Position numbers and translations under genes: made by a program
Shown here: piece after piece, positions 54,038-64,000 of the stretch
Layout: every line of letters begins with the position of its first letter
How positions within the stretch are numbered: the stretch's first letter is position 1
NCBI RefSeq assembly: GCF_014467015.1
Contig: NZ_CP058559.1
Coordinates: 2,914,001 to 2,978,000 of the forward strand
Source: Alkalicella caledoniensis
GTDB taxonomy: Bacteria > Bacillota > Proteinivoracia > Proteinivoracales > Proteinivoracaceae
DNA: 64,000 bases
Reading direction: 5' to 3'
The notes under the pieces: generated by a model
The model's input: the letters and a program-made list of their open reading frames with translations, nothing else
Told to the model about the DNA's origin: nothing
The model's database searches: none

Positions 54038-54751
54038 ATGATGAACTTACCTTCAAATGAAAAGGTAGAAGTAAGGCTACTGGAAAAGCTGCTTGACTAT
54101 AACTATTTAACCAACAGCTATAAGATCTACTGGTTTTCCGGTATGTTTAAAGAAATAATACGTGGTAACAATAAAATACCATTTAAAAGGATAGCCTGCA
54201 GGATGATATGTGATGCTTGGTATCCAGTAGTTCAATATCACCTTAGTTTTGGAATCAGTGACCAGCTAAAAGATATAGTGCTAATGATTAACAATAAATA
54301 CATCTTCAGTAGTGATATCAAAGAAGAACAATTGCTGAATTTCTTAATGTATTCAGACGACCCAGAGATTGAAAGTAAAATAAGGGAGCTTTGCAAGTAT
54401 GTTCCCTATAGGCTAATCTCACCATTCTACTCCGACACATTAGTGGGACGTAAAGATGGTGAGAAAAATCGACTCATCACAGAGCTATCACTATCGTCCC
54501 AAGAAGCTTTATACCAAATACATACACAAGACAACTATATAGAAGTAAACGAACAATGGTTCATGTACATCTATGAAAATCAAAACATAATACAAGGATG
54601 GCTGAATTACAAACTTGTGCACTACCTACAAAAGAAAAACCCTAACGTACCTGCCATCCCATTTAAGCTCCATCCCCCGTATCAACGGGACCTAAGAACT
54701 GCCACAAAATTCTGGGGAGAAGTGATAAAGCACAGAAAAATAAATGACTAA
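54038..54751 (+). CDS. HNH nuclease gene, N-terminal part (in-frame stop after it)
   Basis: A 237-aa frame of helical, Trp- and Tyr-rich sequence (KIYWFSGMFKEIIRG; WYPVVQYHLSFG) seen in front of HNH domains in defence loci. The frame ends at TAA after KIND, but the same frame continues without break (YTGFPLTRENYSIYG) into the HNH part. Homologues read KIYTG-like sequence here, so the stop is probably a mutation. ATG 54038 follows GAAGGA. Confidence 0.65.
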   Translation: MMNLPSNEKVEVRLLEKLLDYNYLTNSYKIYWFSGMFKEIIRGNNKIPFKRIACRMICDAWYPVVQYHLSFGISDQLKDIVLMINNKYIFSSDIKEEQLLNFLMYSDDPEIESKIRELCKYVPYRLISPFYSDTLVGRKDGEKNRLITELSLSSQEALYQIHTQDNYIEVNEQWFMYIYENQNIIQGWLNYKLVHYLQKKNPNVPAIPFKLHPPYQRDLRTATKFWGEVIKHRKIND

Positions 54752-54799
54752 TATACAGGATTTCCTCTAACCCGCGAAAATTACAGTATCTATGGGACA

Positions 54800-55156
54800 A
54801 TGAGTATAGATCACTTCATACCATGGAGCTTTGTATTACATGACCAACTATGGAATTTGATTCCCACATTCAAAAATATCAATAGCTCCAAAAGCAATAA
54901 GCTTCCTGACCTATATGCCCATATAGATAAATACTGCAGCTTACAGTACGATGCATTCACACTAATGAGACAAATCAAGCCATCAAAATCTTTCCTAGAA
55001 GATTACCTAACAATCAATCAGAACTTAGATATAAATGAATTACTTAAAGTTAAAAGAGCAATCCCGCGGGAAGAATTCACAGAATCATTAAAAACAACCA
55101 TTATTCCATTGTATCAGATAGCTTATAATCAAGGGTATGAGGTTTGGGCTGGTTGA
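54800..55156 (+). pseudogene. HNH nuclease gene, C-terminal part
   Basis: In frame with the previous ORF after a TAA codon (54749-54751). SIDHFIPWSFVLHDQLWNLIPTFKNINSSKSNKLP is a HNH-type metal-binding region with DH, then N, then K/N (written here in pieces: SIDHFIPWSF, LWNLIPTF, NSSKSNKLP). The ATG at 54800 is too far inside the fold to be a natural start. A single base change would restore a 372-aa nuclease. Confidence 0.7.
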
Positions 55157-55311
55157 TAATAGTGAATAGAGCTATTGAGCTTACAGATAAGGTAGCTGTT
55201 TAGAAAATAAAAGGGCATGAATTCTTAACAATTGTTAACTAGTATTAAAATCTACAAAAATCTAACTACACCACCGTGTACGTCAGATTTTCTCTATTCT
55301 ACTAAATCTGG

Positions 55312-55369
55312 TGTCGAATTATGTAATATTTTGCCATAAAAGAGGGTTTTTATGTATCCTTATTGAAAT
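55312..55369 (+). repeat. Intergenic repeat, copy 2
   Basis: TGTCGAATTATGTAATATTT and following bases, ending TTATTGAAAT, the second copy of the element at 53555-53611. It lies in the promoter region of the DruH-like gene. Confidence 0.55.
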
Positions 55370-55440
55370 GATTAAAGAAGTAAGTGAAAGATTGAAAGAT
55401 ATATAAGTTAATAAATAATATATGCCTTGGGGTGAAAGCA

Positions 55441-56898
55441 ATGTTTAAGTCAGATAAAGTCAAAAAAGCTTTGGTTGATATTAGCAAGGGTATAAAGATA
55501 GATAAAGAAAAGTTTCTGCTAGGTACAATAGAGATATGTTTAGAAACATATGAAGAAATTATTAATTTAACCAATGGTTTATTAAAAAGAAATAATTACT
55601 TCTGGAACACCGAAGAAAAAGAACTTATATCTATGGCATTAGTTACCTTCGCTATTAACGATTACGGAGGCGGTAGATTCTGGAGTGAGTTTGCCGAGAA
55701 ACTTAGGTATGACACTAGCGAAGTAACGAGAATTGGTAAAGAAGTGTTCGAAAATTTTTGTATTAGTAACAACTTATATTTCCATGTAGGAAACAAAAAT
55801 AAAGGATATGTAACTTCTATACTATGTCACGCTATTATACCTAACTCCAACCTCCCTAGATTCTTTGACTTTTTACAAGATCTGTACTTCAAAGATTTAG
55901 AAGAAGACTATATTGACCAAGAAGTAGAAGAACTCATCCAATATATGCAGAAGCTTTTTACCAAATACATAGAAGATGATGATATTAGCCTTGTCGTGCA
56001 GGGTTCCAAAATGACCATAGCTAACCAACAGTTGCCTAAAGCTTTTCGTCTAGCTTTTGTAAAGTCACCCCAAAAAGTTGCAACTATATTAGAAAGGCTA
56101 CTACTGTACATAAACCAGAGAAATTATGGGCAAATGGTCGAGTACCTTGAGCAAGATCGTTTTGATATTTTTTTTGATCATCACCGTTTTGAAATGAATG
56201 GGAAAGTGGGACCCAATAAATGGGGCGGAAAGAGCCAATCAAGTAAAAAGTTCATCACTGCTCAATATTATATAGAAAACGAAGAAATCTATTTACAACT
56301 ACCAAGGCAAATTATTGATTCGGACTACATAAATCATAATATTTACTTACAGATTTCATTTGGGAGCCAAGTCATTCATGAACAGGAACTGACTTTAACT
56401 AAAAGTCGTCTTCTATTTAAAACTGAACAAGAACTAGTCAAATTACCATCTTTCAACACAGAAATATCATACAAAATAATAGCGGGACCAAATACAATAC
56501 ACGCTTCTAAAGGTTCCCTAAATAGAGAGTTTATTATCTTTGATCATGAAGGGAATGAAGTAAACCCTAGAAAACTTACAGACGAAACAATAAAAGTAGT
56601 AACTCCGTATGATAGCGAAGTATTAACAGATGATGCTGAAACTATTGTCCTAAAATATGGGACCTATAGAATCACCACAGTCTTTTTGAATGAAGAGTCC
56701 CTTATAATAATCAACAATAAAGTCCTATCACCCAATGTAGCATCACTTAAAACTGAGGTTGAAGATAAATATAGGTACCCAGGCATAGTAATAGAAGAAT
56801 CAACAAAACAGTACAGCGTATACTCTAAGATACCAACAATAAAGTTAAGAATGCCATATGGAAAGAGTACTGTTTATGGTAACCTAAAATTACCCTAG
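55441..56898 (+). pseudogene. DruH-like protein, N-terminal part, cut by IS21-family element
   Basis: A 485-aa frame with no catalytic motif I recognise. The N-terminal half is helical (SILCHAIIPNSNLPRFFDFLQDLYFKDLE); the second half is beta-rich, possibly stacked sandwich domains. The frame ends in TAG exactly at the left end of an IS21-family element; removing the element joins it in phase to the frame at 59366. The combined protein (about 950 aa) directly precedes a DUF1998-type helicase, the layout of Druantia type III (druH-druE). The assignment rests on size and context. ATG 55441 follows GGGGTGA. Confidence 0.55.
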
Positions 56899-56980
56899 TG
56901 TAACAGTTGAAAATTCCCCTAGAGGAAATATATAATATCCCTATGACATCATAGGGGAGGACAGGGGAGTGATTACTTTA

Positions 56981-58549
56981 ATGAATAAACAAGAAATTAT
57001 TTTATCAAATTTAAGAGATGGGGTTTCTCAATGGGAAATCCATAGAAGGACAGGCATTGACCGTAAGACAATTAGAAAGTATATCAGAGAGTATGAGGCA
57101 AAGAAGGCAGAATTAGTAGGAAATGAAATAGAAGATACTACTCTAATCGAAGATTTAGTATCACCACCAAAGTATAAGGCAAGAAAGCCAGTGAAGAGAA
57201 AATTGACTGATGAAATTATTGGCGAGATCAATAACTACCTAAAAGAAAATGAAGAGAAACAAAATACAGGTAGAAGAAAGCAGCAAAAGAAGAAGATTGA
57301 TATATTTGAGTGCCTATCCGAGAAAGGCTATGACATAAGCTATTCAACTGTCTGTAGCTATATTAGAAAGGTTGAAAAAGAAAGTAAGGAAGCCTACATT
57401 CGTCAAGAATACTCATATGGAGATAGTACTGAGTTTGATTGGGGTTATGTAAAGTTAATAATTGGAGGAAAGCCAAAGACTTTTCAGATGGGAGCATTTG
57501 CAAATGCCATGGGGAACCACCGGTATGCTCACCTTTATCACAATCAGAAAATGGAGAGTTTCCTTGACGTTCATGTGCGTTTTTTCAAAAAAATGAATGG
57601 TGTCCATCGGACAGTAGTATACGATAACATGAAAGTAGCAGTAAAAAGCTTTGCTGCTAAGAATGAAAAGGAACCAACTGATGACTTACTAAAACTATCT
57701 CTTTATTATGGATTTAGATATCGATTTTGCAATATAGCCAAAGGGAATGAAAAAGGTCGAGTTGAGCGAAGTGTTGAGTACATTAGAAGAAAGGCATTTA
57801 GTAAAAGGGACACCTTTGATAGCTTAGAAGAAGCTAATGAGTATTTAGAAAAAGAACTAGATAAACTTAACTCAAAGCCCACAAAAGCAAATGGCGGGAA
57901 AAGCCCTAGGGAGGTTTTAGAGGAAGAACAAAAGCACCTCCTTTCCCTAATGCCTGATTATGATACTGCAAGAACAGCAGAGTATAGAGTTAGTAAATAC
58001 TCAACAATAAGCATTGATGAAAATAAATATTCTGTACCTGATCACTTGGTAGGAAAGTTCGTTTTCGTTAAGATATATCCTCACCAAATCCAGATTTATT
58101 ATGACCAACAGAAAATTGCAGAACATAAAAGAAGTTATGGCAACTTTACTTGGACACTTAATATTGAGCACTACGTTAATACAATAAAAAAGAAGCCTGG
58201 GTCCCTTCATTCAAGCGCCGCCATACGCCAAATGGATACCAAGCTCCAAAAAATATATCATAACTATTATACCGAAAATCCTAGAGAATTCATAGAGCTT
58301 CTTGAAATTATTGGCGAAAAAGGTCTATATCCAACATTAAAAATCATAGAAAGACTTGAAAGAATCAGCATAACCAGTGTTAGCACAGAGAAGATAAAAC
58401 TGCTGATTAACAGAGAAGAGGAACCACAAACAAAGATTATTGAAAGGACTACTGATATTATTGCAAACTCAAAGTTCATATTAAATCACTATGGAAAACT
58501 CTTAGGCAATAATCAAGCAGCCTTTCAAAAGGAGGCTACGATAATATGA
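56981..58549 (+). CDS. istA: IS21-family transposase
   Basis: A 522-aa transposase: N-terminal helix-turn-helix (GVSQWEIHRRTGIDRKTIRKYI), an integrase core (YGDSTEFDWGYVKLIIGG first Asp; VVYDNMKVAV second; AKGNEKGRVERSVEYIRR third acidic residue) and a C-terminal Mu-type domain. Complete. ATG 56981 is preferred over GTG 56969, which touches AGGGGAG. Its stop overlaps the istB start region. Confidence 0.93.
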   Translation: MNKQEIILSNLRDGVSQWEIHRRTGIDRKTIRKYIREYEAKKAELVGNEIEDTTLIEDLVSPPKYKARKPVKRKLTDEIIGEINNYLKENEEKQNTGRRKQQKKKIDIFECLSEKGYDISYSTVCSYIRKVEKESKEAYIRQEYSYGDSTEFDWGYVKLIIGGKPKTFQMGAFANAMGNHRYAHLYHNQKMESFLDVHVRFFKKMNGVHRTVVYDNMKVAVKSFAAKNEKEPTDDLLKLSLYYGFRYRFCNIAKGNEKGRVERSVEYIRRKAFSKRDTFDSLEEANEYLEKELDKLNSKPTKANGGKSPREVLEEEQKHLLSLMPDYDTARTAEYRVSKYSTISIDENKYSVPDHLVGKFVFVKIYPHQIQIYYDQQKIAEHKRSYGNFTWTLNIEHYVNTIKKKPGSLHSSAAIRQMDTKLQKIYHNYYTENPREFIELLEIIGEKGLYPTLKIIERLERISITSVSTEKIKLLINREEEPQTKIIERTTDIIANSKFILNHYGKLLGNNQAAFQKEATII

Positions 58550-59307
58550 TGCAGAAAGAGACCATTAAAAGAATTAATGAACTTTGTAAAGAATTGAAGC
58601 TGCCAGGAACTAGCAAAGATTATCAAGAAAGGATAGATGAAGCCTACAGAGGAAGTTTATCTTATGAGGACTTTTTAATTGACCTTTTAGAAAAAGAATA
58701 TGATTTGCGGAAAGAAAATGGTCGTAAAAACCGCATAAGAAACGCTAAATTCCCCTACAAAAAGTACCTAGAAGACCTTTCCATTAAAGACCTACCTGCT
58801 GATGCAGGGGAAAAAGTTAAAATCTTCTCCACCCTAAAATTCATAGAGACAGGTCAAAACATAATACTAGCTGGAAACCCAGGGACTGGTAAGAGTCACA
58901 TGGCCATCGGACTAGGCATAAAAGCCTGTAATGCGGGCTACAAGGTTTTGTTTACAACAATACCTCTACTAGTTAATGAGCTTAAAGAATGCCGCTCACA
59001 GAAGACTCTTAGAAGCTTTGAGAACCGTTTTGAAAAATATGATTTGATCATAGCAGACGAGCTTGGATATATATCCTTTGATAAAGAAGCATCCGAACTA
59101 CTTTTTACTTACTTATCTTTAAGAGCGGGGAGAAAGTCGACTATCATAACAACCAATCTTTCTTTTGATCGCTGGGAAGAGATTTTCAAAGATCCAGTTA
59201 TGACTGCTGCAATGGTAGATCGCTTAACTCACAAGTCTTACATTGTAAATATGAACGGTAACTCCTATCGCTTAAAAGAAACTCAAGACTGGCTAAATCA
59301 GCAATAA
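58546..59307 (+). CDS. istB: IS21-family transposition helper ATPase
   Basis: A 253-aa AAA+ ATPase with Walker A LAGNPGTGKSHMA (about 101-113) and Walker B LIIADELGYISF (about 166-177), sharing the DnaC-like fold. It helps IstA choose targets. AGGAGG lies in the end of istA; the two overlap by 4 bases. Confidence 0.93.
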   Translation: MMQKETIKRINELCKELKLPGTSKDYQERIDEAYRGSLSYEDFLIDLLEKEYDLRKENGRKNRIRNAKFPYKKYLEDLSIKDLPADAGEKVKIFSTLKFIETGQNIILAGNPGTGKSHMAIGLGIKACNAGYKVLFTTIPLLVNELKECRSQKTLRSFENRFEKYDLIIADELGYISFDKEASELLFTYLSLRAGRKSTIITTNLSFDRWEEIFKDPVMTAAMVDRLTHKSYIVNMNGNSYRLKETQDWLNQQ

Positions 59308-59365
59308 TTTTTTTGCTCCTCTAGGGGAAAATTAAATTACTATTTAGAGGAATTTTCAGTTGACA

Positions 59366-60754
59366 ATTACAAGTACAGAAGACTATATAATTACACTTAA
59401 TGAAAACAACTATAGTCTCAATAATATATGTCATGAAAAAATAAATAATATTCCTGATGGCAGTGGAGAATCCCTTGCACAAATAGAAATAAAAGAAAAA
59501 TTTATTTTAGCAATTAATCCCATACAAATAACCATTAGAGAAAAAGGTACTAATCGAATACATATTGAGGACAATATATTTATACTTCAATCTTTAAGAT
59601 ATGAATTTGATAAGAAATATTATTACAAGGAAGACGAAGCTATTCTAACAGGACTGTATGCAGATGATATTAATTTAGCCGAAAAGGTAAATGACTCTAC
59701 TAAAATAAATCTCAGAAAAAATAAATCGTATAAAACTCAAATTTTACATAAAAACAATAGGTACTGGCTAACCATTGAAATCCCAATACTATACTGGAAG
59801 TTTGATAATGTAAAATCAGATATGAAAACAAGCAGATATATTTGGCATGAAGACGTAGAAACTTACAATCTTTTCATCAACTATCCAAGTGATATTAAAC
59901 CACCAGGGCTGCATGTAATAACAGAAAGCAGTATTGAAGTTATTCAAGGAAAATTCACAAGGGAGGGCTACAAATATTCACTAGAGTACCTGTTTAAAGT
60001 CACAAACCAAGGCCCCATATCACTTGGGGTGATAATAGACGGTAACCAAGAGGCAATCACAGAGATTCACTTTAATCCTGTGATTAAAAACCTAAGTGTA
60101 GCCTACTATGACAATAATTCTCTTATCAATGGACTAGTTGCAAGCTGGAGCTTTTTAGGAAGTGGAGAACTCTCAGCAGATATTGTATACTCCGAAACCT
60201 CAAAAGTGATAAAAAACTATAAACTTAAAAAAGGTCAGCAAATTTTAGATAAGAAGATAGAACTATTTTATGGTGAGCATGAAATTAAACTATATCAAGT
60301 TCAGGAAGATGACTTTTTTGTAGGCTCAGAAGTTCGAACTGACCTTGCCCAACAAGAGTTCATTGTTGGAGATCCGATAATTGTAAAAACGAAAAGCAAA
60401 ATATTGAAGTGTAAAAAGTGCCTTTGTGAAGACATAGAGTATGATGTTCAAAACTTTTATCTAAAGGACTTAAGGTTTTCCTCAAAATGGGGGCACTATG
60501 TGGCTACGGGGTATTACCTTAAAAGGGATAAATACACAGGACAAGAACGAATATGGTACTTTACGAAACACAACCCATTTGAACTTAGACTACTAAACCA
60601 AGAAGATAATCAGTACATATTTGAAATAGTGGATAAAGATCAAGATGGTTTGATCTATGATAAACAAACAACCAACATTAATCCAGTATACGAAGATGGT
60701 GATGTTTCTAGGTTCAAACTCATTGATGAGGTAGTTTTAGAAATAATAGAATGA
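59366..60754 (+). pseudogene. DruH-like protein, C-terminal part
   Basis: About 462 codons open from the right end of the IS21-family element. No Met occurs in the first 150 codons, so it is the separated 3' part of the gene at 55441, not a gene with its own start. It continues the beta-rich sandwich-like pattern and ends with KCKKCLCEDIEY and FYLKDLRFSSKWGHYVATGYYL. The stop is 10 bases before the helicase ATG. Transcription from inside the element could still express the helicase. Confidence 0.6.
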
Positions 60755-60764
60755 GGTGATAAAA

Positions 60765-63700
60765 ATGGGATTAAATCCTATTTCAGCTTCTGATAGCATT
60801 GTAAAAAAATATTTAAGATATATGGAAACAACCTTCTTTATAAACGATAAGGACTATATGAAACAGTTTAAGAAACATATTTCAAAGCCAGAGCATTTTG
60901 CCAAAGGGCCATACCTGGATTTTTCAGACTCCTTCGAACTTGGAAAGAGTATTAATGACCTTATGGCAGAAGGTATCCTAAGTGAAGAATTCCAAAAACT
61001 GTATATAAACGAACCCAAATTGCTATCAAGAAGTCTTTACAAGCATCAGGAACTAGCCATTAGAAAAATAACTGATGAACTAAACCTAGTAGTTTCCACG
61101 GGGACAGGCTCAGGTAAAACAGAATCCTTCTTACTACCAATAGTAAATCATTTAATGAAAGAAAAAGATGATAACAACCTAAGCGCAGGTGTCAGAGCCT
61201 TAGTAGTTTATCCAATGAATGCATTGGCAAATGATCAAATGAAAAGAATGCGAGAACTATTCGCAGCCTATCCAGACATAACATTCGGTGCATATACTGG
61301 GGAAACTGAAAAAGACGATGTAAAGGGTAAAGCAAAGTATATGGCACTAAATAATGGTCAACAACCTTTACCAAATGAAAAAATCTCAAGAAACCAAATG
61401 AAAGATAGTCCTCCTCAAATCCTTATAACGAACTATGCAATGCTAGAATATCTGTTACTTAGGCCACAAGACAACGTATTTTTTCATGGGCCCCATTCAG
61501 ATAAGTGGAAATACATAGTTTTAGATGAAGCTCACACATATACAGGTGCCACAGGGATAGAGGTCTCAATGTTACTGAGGAGACTAAAGAATACTCTAAG
61601 TAATAATAATAAAATTAAGTTCATACTTACTAGTGCAACATTAGGTGATGAAGATGATAATCAAGAAATCTGCGATTTTGCATCACAACTTTGCGCAGGA
61701 GCAAAATTTGACACAGAAAGTATAGTAAGGGCATTTAGATATTCCTACTTTAATTCTAAAGGTTCTAAAAAATATCCTAGTGAAATCTACTTGGAGCTTA
61801 ATAATCTAATAGAAGAAAACGCATCATTAGAAAAATATAAAGAAACCATTACTAAGTTCGACTCTGAATTTACAAGTAAATCCGAAACTGTACCCAATTT
61901 CCTCTATGATTTTATTGTTCAAGATAACCTTTACTATGAAGCGAGAAGGGTACTTGTAAATGAGCCAGCTACACTAAGAAATATATCAAATGAACTATCA
62001 ATAAAAGAAACGGAATTAGTAGCATTTGTAACAGTTGCTAGCAAAGCGGAAAAAGATAATATCATGCTATTAGATGCAAGATACCATATGTTCGTTAGAG
62101 CCTTGGAAGGAGCATATTTAACTCTAGGATGCCATAAAGACCTATCCATAATTCCCCGTGAGAAAACATATGTCAATGGACAAGAACATAAAAACTACAA
62201 AATTTCGGTTTGCAGATACTGTGGGCAAATATACATAGAGGCAACAATAGAAGGCTCTTTCTTAACCCAGAAAAAGGAAAACGAGGCTACGGAGAAAAAC
62301 AACTTTTTTATGCTAATTGATGGTCAAAATCATGAATCAACAGACGAAGATATAATAGATACGGAAGAAGAACAAATATACAACCTTTGTGGTAAATGTG
62401 GAAAAATTGAAAAGGCAAATGTATTAAGAAGCCAAATGTGTCACTGTGGACAAGCACACGTAGTAAAAGTAAAAGAACCAATAGATAAAAAGAAGACTTT
62501 GAAAAAATGTATGAGTTGCGGATTACAAGATACTCAGGGAAGTGTTCTAAGGGGATTTTACTTAGGACAAGAAGCTGCAGCCAGCGTTATAGGGTCCAGT
62601 CTTTACGAAGAAATTCCATCTATACATGTGGAAGTGTTGGAACAAACCCATCACTATGAAGATGACTTTTTTGGAAGCCTTACTAGTAGCACAGTAAGCG
62701 TAAAAGATGTTATAAATAAACCCACTGCAAAACAGTTATTAGTTTTCTCTGACAGTAGACAAGAAGCTGCTTACTTCGCAAGTTATTTTGACTTCACATA
62801 CAATAATATTTTGAGAAGAAGATTGTTTATTGAGGCTTTAAAAGAAGTCGGTGAGTATTCAGATGAAAAAGGAATTGAAATAAAAAAGGCAGCTATAAGA
62901 CTAGCTGCACTTTTAGAACAGCATGATATTGTGGAATCAGAGATATCCCTTAAAGAAGCGTGGAAGACAATACTTTATGAAATTTCCAGCAATGATAGAA
63001 ATAGCTTGGAAAATCTAGGTCTAGTGTCTTTTGAATACCAAGGATTTGTTGCTCCTCAAATAGGCTTTTATAAAGGGGAAGAAGTCCAAGCCATTCAAAG
63101 AGTATTAGCAAATAGCTTTAAGCGAGATTGTATGTTTGACTTTCCCCTTGCTAAAGAAATGCTAAAATCCGATAAAGAATATTACACATACAAAGGCCTC
63201 GAATGTACCATGTCATTAACGAAAATAGACAAGAAAAACAACTACTGTAAATCATGGATATCAAACAAGAATTCAAACATTAGAATAAATTATGTTGAAA
63301 AAACTACAGGAAATAACAAAAAAGAGATCAATAATTTCTTAGAAGGCGTATGGCAAAGAATCTTTTTGCAACAAAATCAGTTCTATGGAGGCCTAGTAGC
63401 AAAAAGGCCAAACGAGTATATAATGGACATCAGTAAATTTAAAATCCGCACCCCATTTACACATAAAATGCAGTGGTATATCTGTGATAAATGTGGCAAA
63501 ATTACTGTCAACAATATAAAAAACATTTGTTTAGCCTACAGGTGTGAAGGGAAATTAACACTCTGTGATTTTGAAAATGAATTTGCTAACAATCATTATA
63601 GAAAACAATATTTAGAACTAGATATTTTCCCGATGAAAGTAAAAGAACATACCGCACAGCTTAGTCCAGAGAGTGCAAAAAAATACCAAGAGATGTTTGT

Positions 63701-64000
63701 AAAGAAAGATATCAATGTACTAAGCTGCTCTACAACATTTGAAATGGGCGTAGATGTTGGGGAACTAGAAACAGTATTCATGAAAAACATGCCACCTACT
63801 CCAGCAAACTATGCACAACGGGCTGGTCGTGCTGGTAGAAGGAAAGATTCAGTGGCATACTCCTTGACATTTTGTAGGCTGTCTTCCCATGACTTAACAT
63901 ACTTCAATTCACCCATAAAGATGATAAGAGGAAAGATATATCCCCCTAAATTCAAGACTGAAAATGAAAAAATAGTAAAAAGACATATTAATGCAGCTAT
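60765..64000 (+). CDS. DUF1998-type DEAD/DEAH helicase, DruE-like (partial, runs off window)
   Basis: An open frame of 1078 codons without stop up to the window end. SF2 helicase motifs: Walker A STGTGSGKTESF (about 112-123), LVVYPMNALANDQ, DEAH in VLDEAHTYTG (about 248), LTSATLG (about 287), an insertion with zinc-type Cys pairs (CRYCGQ, CGKCG, CHCGQ, CMSCG; about 482-590), then TTFEMGVDVGELETVFM and QRAGRAGRR (about 990-1025). This layout is that of DUF1998 helicases such as MrfA and DruE; the expected DUF1998 end lies beyond the window. ATG 60765 follows GAGGTGAT. With the DruH-like gene it suggests Druantia type III. Confidence 0.85.
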   Translation, partial: MGLNPISASDSIVKKYLRYMETTFFINDKDYMKQFKKHISKPEHFAKGPYLDFSDSFELGKSINDLMAEGILSEEFQKLYINEPKLLSRSLYKHQELAIRKITDELNLVVSTGTGSGKTESFLLPIVNHLMKEKDDNNLSAGVRALVVYPMNALANDQMKRMRELFAAYPDITFGAYTGETEKDDVKGKAKYMALNNGQQPLPNEKISRNQMKDSPPQILITNYAMLEYLLLRPQDNVFFHGPHSDKWKYIVLDEAHTYTGATGIEVSMLLRRLKNTLSNNNKIKFILTSATLGDEDDNQEICDFASQLCAGAKFDTESIVRAFRYSYFNSKGSKKYPSEIYLELNNLIEENASLEKYKETITKFDSEFTSKSETVPNFLYDFIVQDNLYYEARRVLVNEPATLRNISNELSIKETELVAFVTVASKAEKDNIMLLDARYHMFVRALEGAYLTLGCHKDLSIIPREKTYVNGQEHKNYKISVCRYCGQIYIEATIEGSFLTQKKENEATEKNNFFMLIDGQNHESTDEDIIDTEEEQIYNLCGKCGKIEKANVLRSQMCHCGQAHVVKVKEPIDKKKTLKKCMSCGLQDTQGSVLRGFYLGQEAAASVIGSSLYEEIPSIHVEVLEQTHHYEDDFFGSLTSSTVSVKDVINKPTAKQLLVFSDSRQEAAYFASYFDFTYNNILRRRLFIEALKEVGEYSDEKGIEIKKAAIRLAALLEQHDIVESEISLKEAWKTILYEISSNDRNSLENLGLVSFEYQGFVAPQIGFYKGEEVQAIQRVLANSFKRDCMFDFPLAKEMLKSDKEYYTYKGLECTMSLTKIDKKNNYCKSWISNKNSNIRINYVEKTTGNNKKEINNFLEGVWQRIFLQQNQFYGGLVAKRPNEYIMDISKFKIRTPFTHKMQWYICDKCGKITVNNIKNICLAYRCEGKLTLCDFENEFANNHYRKQYLELDIFPMKVKEHTAQLSPESAKKYQEMFVKKDINVLSCSTTFEMGVDVGELETVFMKNMPPTPANYAQRAGRAGRRKDSVAYSLTFCRLSSHDLTYFNSPIKMIRGKIYPPKFKTENEKIVKRHINAA

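Larger units (their letters stand above)
56899..59365 (+). mobile_element. IS21-family insertion sequence
   Basis: A 2.47-kb element with istA and istB. Ends are TGTAACAGTTGAAAATTCC (left) and the complement of TGTCAACTGAAAATTCC (right), starting TG and ending CA as is usual. Further copies of CCTCTAGGGGAA-like and CCCTAT-like sequences lie inside the ends. AATTAC occurs beside both ends (56888-56893 and 59365-59370), which may mark a target duplication with some added bases. It cuts the DruH-like gene. Confidence 0.85.

Noticed and set aside
1-64000. CRISPR array, tRNA or rRNA genes
   Set aside because: No regularly spaced repeats and no cloverleaf or rRNA-like stretches were noticed on either strand.

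Overview
The window looks like the chromosome of a low-GC, Gram-positive anaerobe of the Clostridia: the DNA is AT-rich, ribosome binding sites are strong AGGAGG types, short hairpin terminators are common, and the central cluster is a fermentation so far described in Eubacterium barkeri. No rRNA, tRNA or CRISPR array was seen.

Layout. (1) 1-9.5 kb, housekeeping and accessory genes: a lipoprotein made of two transglutaminase-like repeats, a CPBP protease, a GNAT acetyltransferase, an ArsR-type regulator next to a three-gene ABC-2 exporter (both share the palindrome TCTAATTAGA), a DUF697-like membrane protein and a RidA protein. (2) 9.8-15 kb, a patchwork of duplicated and broken genes: a double flavodoxin-like protein, two copies of a zinc-ribbon membrane protein, a YczE-like membrane protein, an MNT antitoxin with a dead HEPN toxin, and a truncated helicase 5' end. 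(3) 15.3-42 kb, a complete nicotinate fermentation island. A sigma-54 activator (15334) is followed by ndhFSLM (nicotinate dehydrogenase) and a PTS-IIC-like transporter, then a structured RNA leader and a FecCD-type ABC importer with a MocA-like protein (probably molybdenum supply), then hgd-hmd-dmdA-dmdB-mgm-mii-glmL-like-dml-ena-hnr, an ApbE-like UPF0280 gene and a DUF1185-like gene, ending with a chemoreceptor. Together the enzymes take nicotinate through 6-hydroxynicotinate, tetrahydro-6-oxonicotinate, 2-formylglutarate, 2-hydroxymethylglutarate, 2-methyleneglutarate, 3-methylitaconate, dimethylmaleate and dimethylmalate to propionate and pyruvate. Both catabolic operons start with near-perfect -24/-12 promoters preceded by the palindrome ATTTCA-N4-TGAAAT, the likely binding site of the activator. 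(4) 42-64 kb, mobile and defence-like DNA: an IS256-family element, a second YczE-like copy, a PLD/DEAD helicase with a DUF3427-like end (frameshifted), a HEPN-like gene plus a large glycine-rich membrane protein lying between two copies of the helicase 3' end, an HNH nuclease gene with an in-frame stop, and a Druantia type III-like pair whose first gene is split by an IS21-family element and whose DUF1998-type helicase runs off the window.

The nicotinate island lies between two directly repeated sets of genes in the same order (YczE-like gene, then helicase 5' end, at 12.0-14.3 kb and 44.4-46.6 kb), so it may have arrived or may move as a unit. The strongest candidates for undescribed biology are the nicotinate sigma-54 regulon with its doubled sensor domain, the RNA leader at 21.82-22.06 kb, the ApbE-like gene beside hnr (possible flavin attachment), and the HEPN-like/glycine-rich gene pair in the defence-like region.
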